NCBI GenBank assembly: GCA_932521035.1
Contig: OW051494.1
Coordinates: forward strand, 8,542,001 to 8,606,000
DNA from: Oscheius dolichura
Lineage: Eukaryota; Nematoda; Chromadorea; Rhabditida; Rhabditidae
Direction: 5' to 3'
DNA length: 64,000 bases
Each line of letters begins with the position of its first letter. Within the stretch, counting starts at the first letter, position 1. Position numbers and translations under genes: made by a program. Of this stretch, positions 59,846-64,000 are shown piece after piece. The notes below the pieces were generated by a model. The model made no database searches and was not told the origin of the DNA. It saw only the letters and a list, made by a program, of their open reading frames with translations.

Positions 59846-60122
59846 AGAGAGAAGCAGGCTGGTGGGCCGAAAGTTGGGTATGTTAATGAGGGAGAAGCAG
59901 ACGCGTGAGACAGACTGTTGTCGACAGGGAGAGAAGCAGAAGCGGATATTGACAGACGGGAGAGAAGCAGAAACAGGCAGTACGGTCGAAGAGAGAGAAG
60001 CAGAAAGGGATTAAAACAGACATTACTTGACCGGGAGAGAAGCAGAAACAGACAGTACGGAGGAAGGGAGAGAAGCAGAATGGGATTAAAACAGACACTA
60101 CTTTAGCACGAGAGAAGCAGGA
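59846..60122. repeat. Purine-rich minisatellite, GGGAGAGAAGCAGAAACAGA units
   Basis: Eight or so occurrences of GAGAAGCAG spaced 31-42 bp apart, with the longer unit alternating between AAACAGACAGTACGG and AATGGGATTAAAACAGACA. It sits just upstream of the MSP promoter. Confidence 0.85.
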
Positions 60123-63100
60123 CAGGCTGTATAGGTCAAGCCGGGAACGAGGAGAGCTTGGCAAGAAGGATGCAGCTTTTCCACAATGACTGGACAGGAA
60201 AGAGAGCGAAGTTCGTGAAAAAGGGTAAGGGTCTCCTAAAATGTTGAACCGACAGGACAGAAGTCTAGCCTCCATTTTCAAAATTACAAGGAAGAAAACC
60301 TTCGGCGCGCTTCTTGAACCCCCCAGGACCCTCACAGAACTTGTTCTGTCTGTACTATTCTAAAAAGATGGGAGATGAGTTGAAGCCGGTCTCCAGCTTG
60401 CCCTCAAGTTCAAAGTTCCAAAACCTCCGGAGATCAGTGAACATCTCTCTCCCACTTTTTAATCCAAAAATAAGATGCTATCACCCTGCTAACAGATGAG
60501 CTGTGCTGCCGTTCTCTGGCCCTGTTCGCCTGTCCGGTCATTTGCGCAATCACTGTCCGAAGTAGGTGTCCATCGCCATTGCCTTTCAAGGTCTTACGCC
60601 TCTAATCGATGCCGCTCCGACCTCGATTGGGGGATCCATTCCTTTTCCCCGCAGTCTCTGGTTGTCTGCTTTGGTTTGTTATTGCTGCTGGATCCTGGAT
60701 AAAGAAGATGTCAACCACTCTCGTTTTCGCTAATCATCACCACCTCCGGGATTTCTTTCTCGCTCACTTTCCCGCCGGTCCTGTTCCATTGTTTATGAAA
60801 GGAGAGCGACGGCTCTCCCCCCTCTTTGGTCATTGTGATGGATTATGATCCCTTATTCTGTTGACACATCCCAGTTACCGTAATCGGTCTTCTTTCAAGT
60901 CGCTGCTTCCTAATCCTTGAAGTCCCAGGCCACTGAATTTTGAGGGGGAATCCCAAATTTTGGTCACAGCGCTCTTCCGGACCATAGAACAATTAGAAGA
61001 CTCTCTTTTAAACGGAAGTTTGACTATAGTTCAGGAATTTCCGGATTGTTTACATTCTAGGTAAGGTTTCTTCAGCACTTTAACCAGAGGAACTTGTTTG
61101 ATCCAAGCTAATTGCTGCAAATAACTTCTTTTGGCCTTACCAAACTCCTCCAAAGCGTTTCAAAACCGTATTTCCCTTTTATGGGACTCCTTCTGCCTTT
61201 ATCGTGTATGCTGGTCAAAGTTTTCCAGGTTTTGAGGAAGAAAATGGTAAAAATAATGTTCTAGAAACGCTCGTTCTACAATAAAAACAGTCCTTGCAGT
61301 TACCATCACCCCTCTCCAGCAGTTCTTCTTCTTCTTCTCTAAAACCTGAAAATTGCGCCCTTTTCCCGACAGGCGCGCCATTAAAATTTATGGTCATTTC
61401 CTGCTGTAGTTGTCTGTTTTTGTTCTCCACCGTTTCCGTCCCTTCTCGCTTCAAAAAACGTGGCCATTTTACACTCCTCCAAATTGGTGGTGTACTCTCT
61501 CTCTAACTAGTCAAGAAACGGGTCTCACCCCGTCTCCCCTACAGTTCTTCTTCCTGCCTGCCCCCCTAAAGTGTCCATTTCGCACGTCAGTCATGTCCGC
61601 TGCAGCGTGATCTCCTAACCAGCCACTTTTCCAGCCCCGTTTCCCTTGTTGGACTAAAAAATTGACCTTCAAATGCCCTCCGAACAAAGTGGACGGGCGA
61701 GACGAGGACGAGTGTGCGGTCTAATTGCCTCTCACGGATTTCTATCCCCTGTCCTTTTGTATTCCTTCCTCCTCTACTCATGTAAAGGAGCCTCTCCTCG
61801 TGGATGAGATAAAAGATTTTTGGAGGACACGGGGTGGCGGTCGGGAAAAGACCGAGATACAGGGGCGCGGCGAGAGATAATTACGGCAACCTGGACGAGT
61901 GTACAGATTTACATAAGCACGGGGATTATGCGGATCCTGGTAATTGGAATCAGGGGAGGTCAGTTGTGTTCCATTTAATCGAATTTTAAAGGTCTGTAGG
62001 GAGAGTTGTGGTAGCCAAGAGTGAGAAGGGTTGTAAGGAATTGGAAAAACACAAAAACAGCTACATTCTGGCCCATTTATTCGAATTTGTCTACAGTAAT
62101 TCATCGAAATAAGTTTCCAACAATTTGTTAGTTAAATTAAAACCTAGATTAAAGGTCTGTGAAGTGTACAGTAGCCCAGATTTAAGAGAGATCCGTGTCC
62201 ATTTCAATGAAATGGCCCTTGTTGTTTTGCTGAAGTTTCCGACTCTCACGTGGGCCGTTCCTCTCCTCTGATGTCTCGCCTTTCCCATTCATCAAAAAAG
62301 GATGAAATATCTTGTTGTTTACTATTTGAAATAGGGGATAACCGGTTTGGTCAGTTGGGATGGGAGGGGGTCTCCTTCGTTCTCTTCCCCCCTCCAATAG
62401 TCGGTGATCTGTGTCATTAAGCCGGCTCTCTTTCTCTCTATCCATCTCTTTTCCAGCCTGCTGCTAGTTTTCGTTTTCCCTTTTCGCTCCAAAAAAACTT
62501 ATGCCGTAATCCAGAAAGGGGAGATCTTTCCATAAAAAAGCCAAGAATTTGGACAAAAAAGGCCGTCAAAATGTTATTTTCACCATTGTTTCGCATCCTT
62601 CATGTCTCGGGACCACCATATGGCCCCTCGTTGTTCTTTAAAAAAAATTAAACTGGTTAAAATGCTGAAACACGGCTCTAGTGACGCTCAATTCTTACTA
62701 TTACCACTCCAAAAACAATAAAAGGACCATTTTTGGTAGTCTGCTTGGTTCCAACCACTTCGAGAATAGAGTGTCAATCTCTATTATAGAGAGCCCCGTC
62801 CTTGTTTTCTTACATTTGACTCAGAAACGTGAATCTTACTCCCATTTTTTCTTCACATAAAAAACGAAGAAGTGGATATGTGTAGTCTGCCGGTTCTTAT
62901 TCACTAGACCATGTCTGGCCGCTTCGATCTCCATCTATTTAAAATCTGCTCGGAATCAAGCCGTTCTTTCCAGTTTTGCTACAGATGCCCATTTAGAAAC
63001 ATCCTTCTATAGTCTATTTCCAATGGATATTCCTTGGAAGAACCTCTCCGCTACGGGACCAGAACGCCTTCAAACAAGGTCCCGTAGCGAATTTGAATCC

Positions 63101-63340
63101 GCGGAATATCCGTTGGAAATAGGCTATATTTGGATACTGGAATCATGTAACGTGTGTATTGTTGATCCGCCGTTCCCCAGCCGTGAATATTCTCTCTTCT
63201 CTTTATTTTCCTCATTCGAAGCCTCTCTTTTCTTAATATGAGATATTCTATTTCAGATGGCTCCATAGTTCTTGTTCTGTGCCGGTCTACCGGCTCATCT
63301 ACTCCTTCCTTCTAGCTGTTCTCCCTCTCTCTACCTCTAG
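60123..63340. other. 3.2 kb non-coding interval
   Basis: No gene supported on either strand; open frames at 60314-60848, 61199-61610 and 61778-62445 lack splice signals and family resemblance. It contains TACNGTA heptamers and the small inverted repeat at 63011-63122. It probably includes control DNA for the GalNAc-transferase. Confidence 0.45.
63011..63122. repeat. Short inverted repeat (about 45 bp arms)
   Basis: CTATTTCCAATGGATATTCC at the left and its diverged reverse complement (GGAATATCCGTTGGAAATAG) at the right; the inner ends share CCGCTACGGGACC and GGTCCCGTAGCG. Fragments of the inner phrase occur elsewhere in the window (8380, 27570, 40450), so it is a dispersed family. Confidence 0.75.
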
Positions 63341-63918
63341 ATGTCGTCCTTAAATTTCACTCGTCGCCAAAAGCGCCGTCTCCTTGGCTACCTCCTCTGT
63401 TGTCTCGCGTTTCTCTTCCTATGGTGTATTCTAACCTTGGCTATTCTATTCCTACAAGATTCTGTGAGTTTTCTATCAATTACAGTCAAACAATGAGAGA
63501 AATTTAGATCTTCGGCGATTCGGAGCTCTCCCCGCCTCCAACAGCGAAAGACAAACAAAGCGGCGGGGTTCAAGTCATCGTCGGCCACTACAACGGCAAT
63601 TTACCCGAAGAGAAGCTCAGAAATTTAACGGACGGTAGAGTTTTCTCCATTTCCTCATAATGTGAAAATTTAGAAGACCTCAATGCCAACAATTATAACC
63701 CCAATCCCGAATGGGGCGAGCTTGGCGCCGCGGTGAAGTTGAGCAAAGAAGAAGTCAAGATTGCTGAAGACACGTGGGGAATTAATAAGGTACCGGTTTA
63801 CTGTAACTCCTGAATAATGAAGATTTTCAGTTCAATTTGGTTGTAAGCGACGGTATCCCGTTGAATAGGACTCTTCCGGATGTTCGGAAACCTGCCTGCA
63901 GGGAATTGACCTACCCAG
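63341..63918 (+). CDS. Polypeptide N-acetylgalactosaminyltransferase, 5' end (partial)
   Basis: Golgi type II enzyme that starts mucin-type O-glycosylation. Exons 63341-63463, 63508-63634, 63674-63789 and 63831-63918 are in phase; the gene continues beyond the window. Residues 1-11 are basic (NFTRRQKRRLL), residues 13-37 are the signal anchor (YLLCCLAFLFLWCILTLAIL). A variable stem follows. Then EWGELGAAVKLSKEE and FNLVVSDGIPLNRTLPDVR match the conserved entry to the catalytic domain (family FNxxxSDxISLxRxLPDxR). The catalytic core with the DxH motif is outside. The ATG follows CTCTAG directly, a likely SL acceptor. The exon after 63918 is not clear in the last 80 bases. Confidence 0.88.
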
Positions 63919-64000
63919 GTCTGTTTTATATGGGTCTCCATCATTTCTGTGGGTCCAGGAGGACACAGGGAGCTCTGAGTACTACTCGAAGTCATAAGAA

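Overview
This window is nuclear DNA from a nematode. Four things point there. A complete major sperm protein gene lies at 58999-59788. Two C-type lectins and an Skp1-related family are present. Orthologues of the worm regulators CEH-20 and LIN-48 are recognisable. Introns are short (often 38-60 nt) and end in TTTCAG, and many start codons sit a few bases after an intron-like acceptor, as expected for spliced-leader addition. Coding and non-coding DNA are mixed, and a palindromic heptamer TACNGTA recurs in introns and spacers, a habit I associate with rhabditid genomes. Species cannot be named from the sequence alone.

Layout. 1-372: 5' end of the CLP1 RNA kinase gene (-). 1257-1805: a possible small membrane protein (-). 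3011-3431: a palindromic MITE. 5206-8604: PBC/TALE homeobox gene (ceh-20 type). 8605-15330: 6.7 kb without a convincing gene. 15331-18176: OVO-type zinc-finger gene (lin-48 type) with a GC-AG intron. 19233-19616: dead histone H2B copy. 19881-21418: VIG-1/SERBP1 RNA-binding protein. 22890-23512: intact intron-bearing H2B. 23978-25798: F-box-like gene. 27066-30126 (-): DUF229 alkaline-phosphatase-superfamily protein. 30685-32485 (-): CK1/TTBK-type kinase. It is divergent from 32660-34585 (+), a protein joining a MARF1-type NYN domain that has lost its acidic residues, five GW dipeptides and ZC3H14/Nab2-like CCCH fingers. 34778-35477 (-): small multi-pass membrane protein.

35757-43500 is rearranged: minisatellites, an orphan exon, two C-type lectin genes, a PPxY-tailed membrane protein, a ~330 bp inverted repeat pair, a near-perfect 223 bp-arm palindrome, and an Skp1-related pseudogene cut off by a minisatellite. 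44186-47447 is a nematode orphan gene with two OB-like segments. 48352-50789 (-) is an SLC25A44-type mitochondrial carrier. 52448-53149 is an intact Skp1-related gene, 54026-55809 a tyrosine pseudophosphatase, 57032-57927 (-) a frameshifted unknown gene, 58105-58767 (-) a non-LTR reverse transcriptase remnant, and 58999-59788 (-) the MSP gene. The window ends in the 5' exons of a polypeptide GalNAc-transferase (63341 onward).

How the genes relate. There is no operon-like functional cluster. Themes are RNA handling (CLP1, VIG-1, NYN-CCCH), developmental transcription (CEH-20, OVO) and families that are expanded and sperm- or immunity-linked in worms (MSP, TTBK-like kinase, PTP-like, C-type lectins, Skp1/F-box). 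Exon models were built by hand from reading frame, splice consensus and family alignment from memory; no database was searched.
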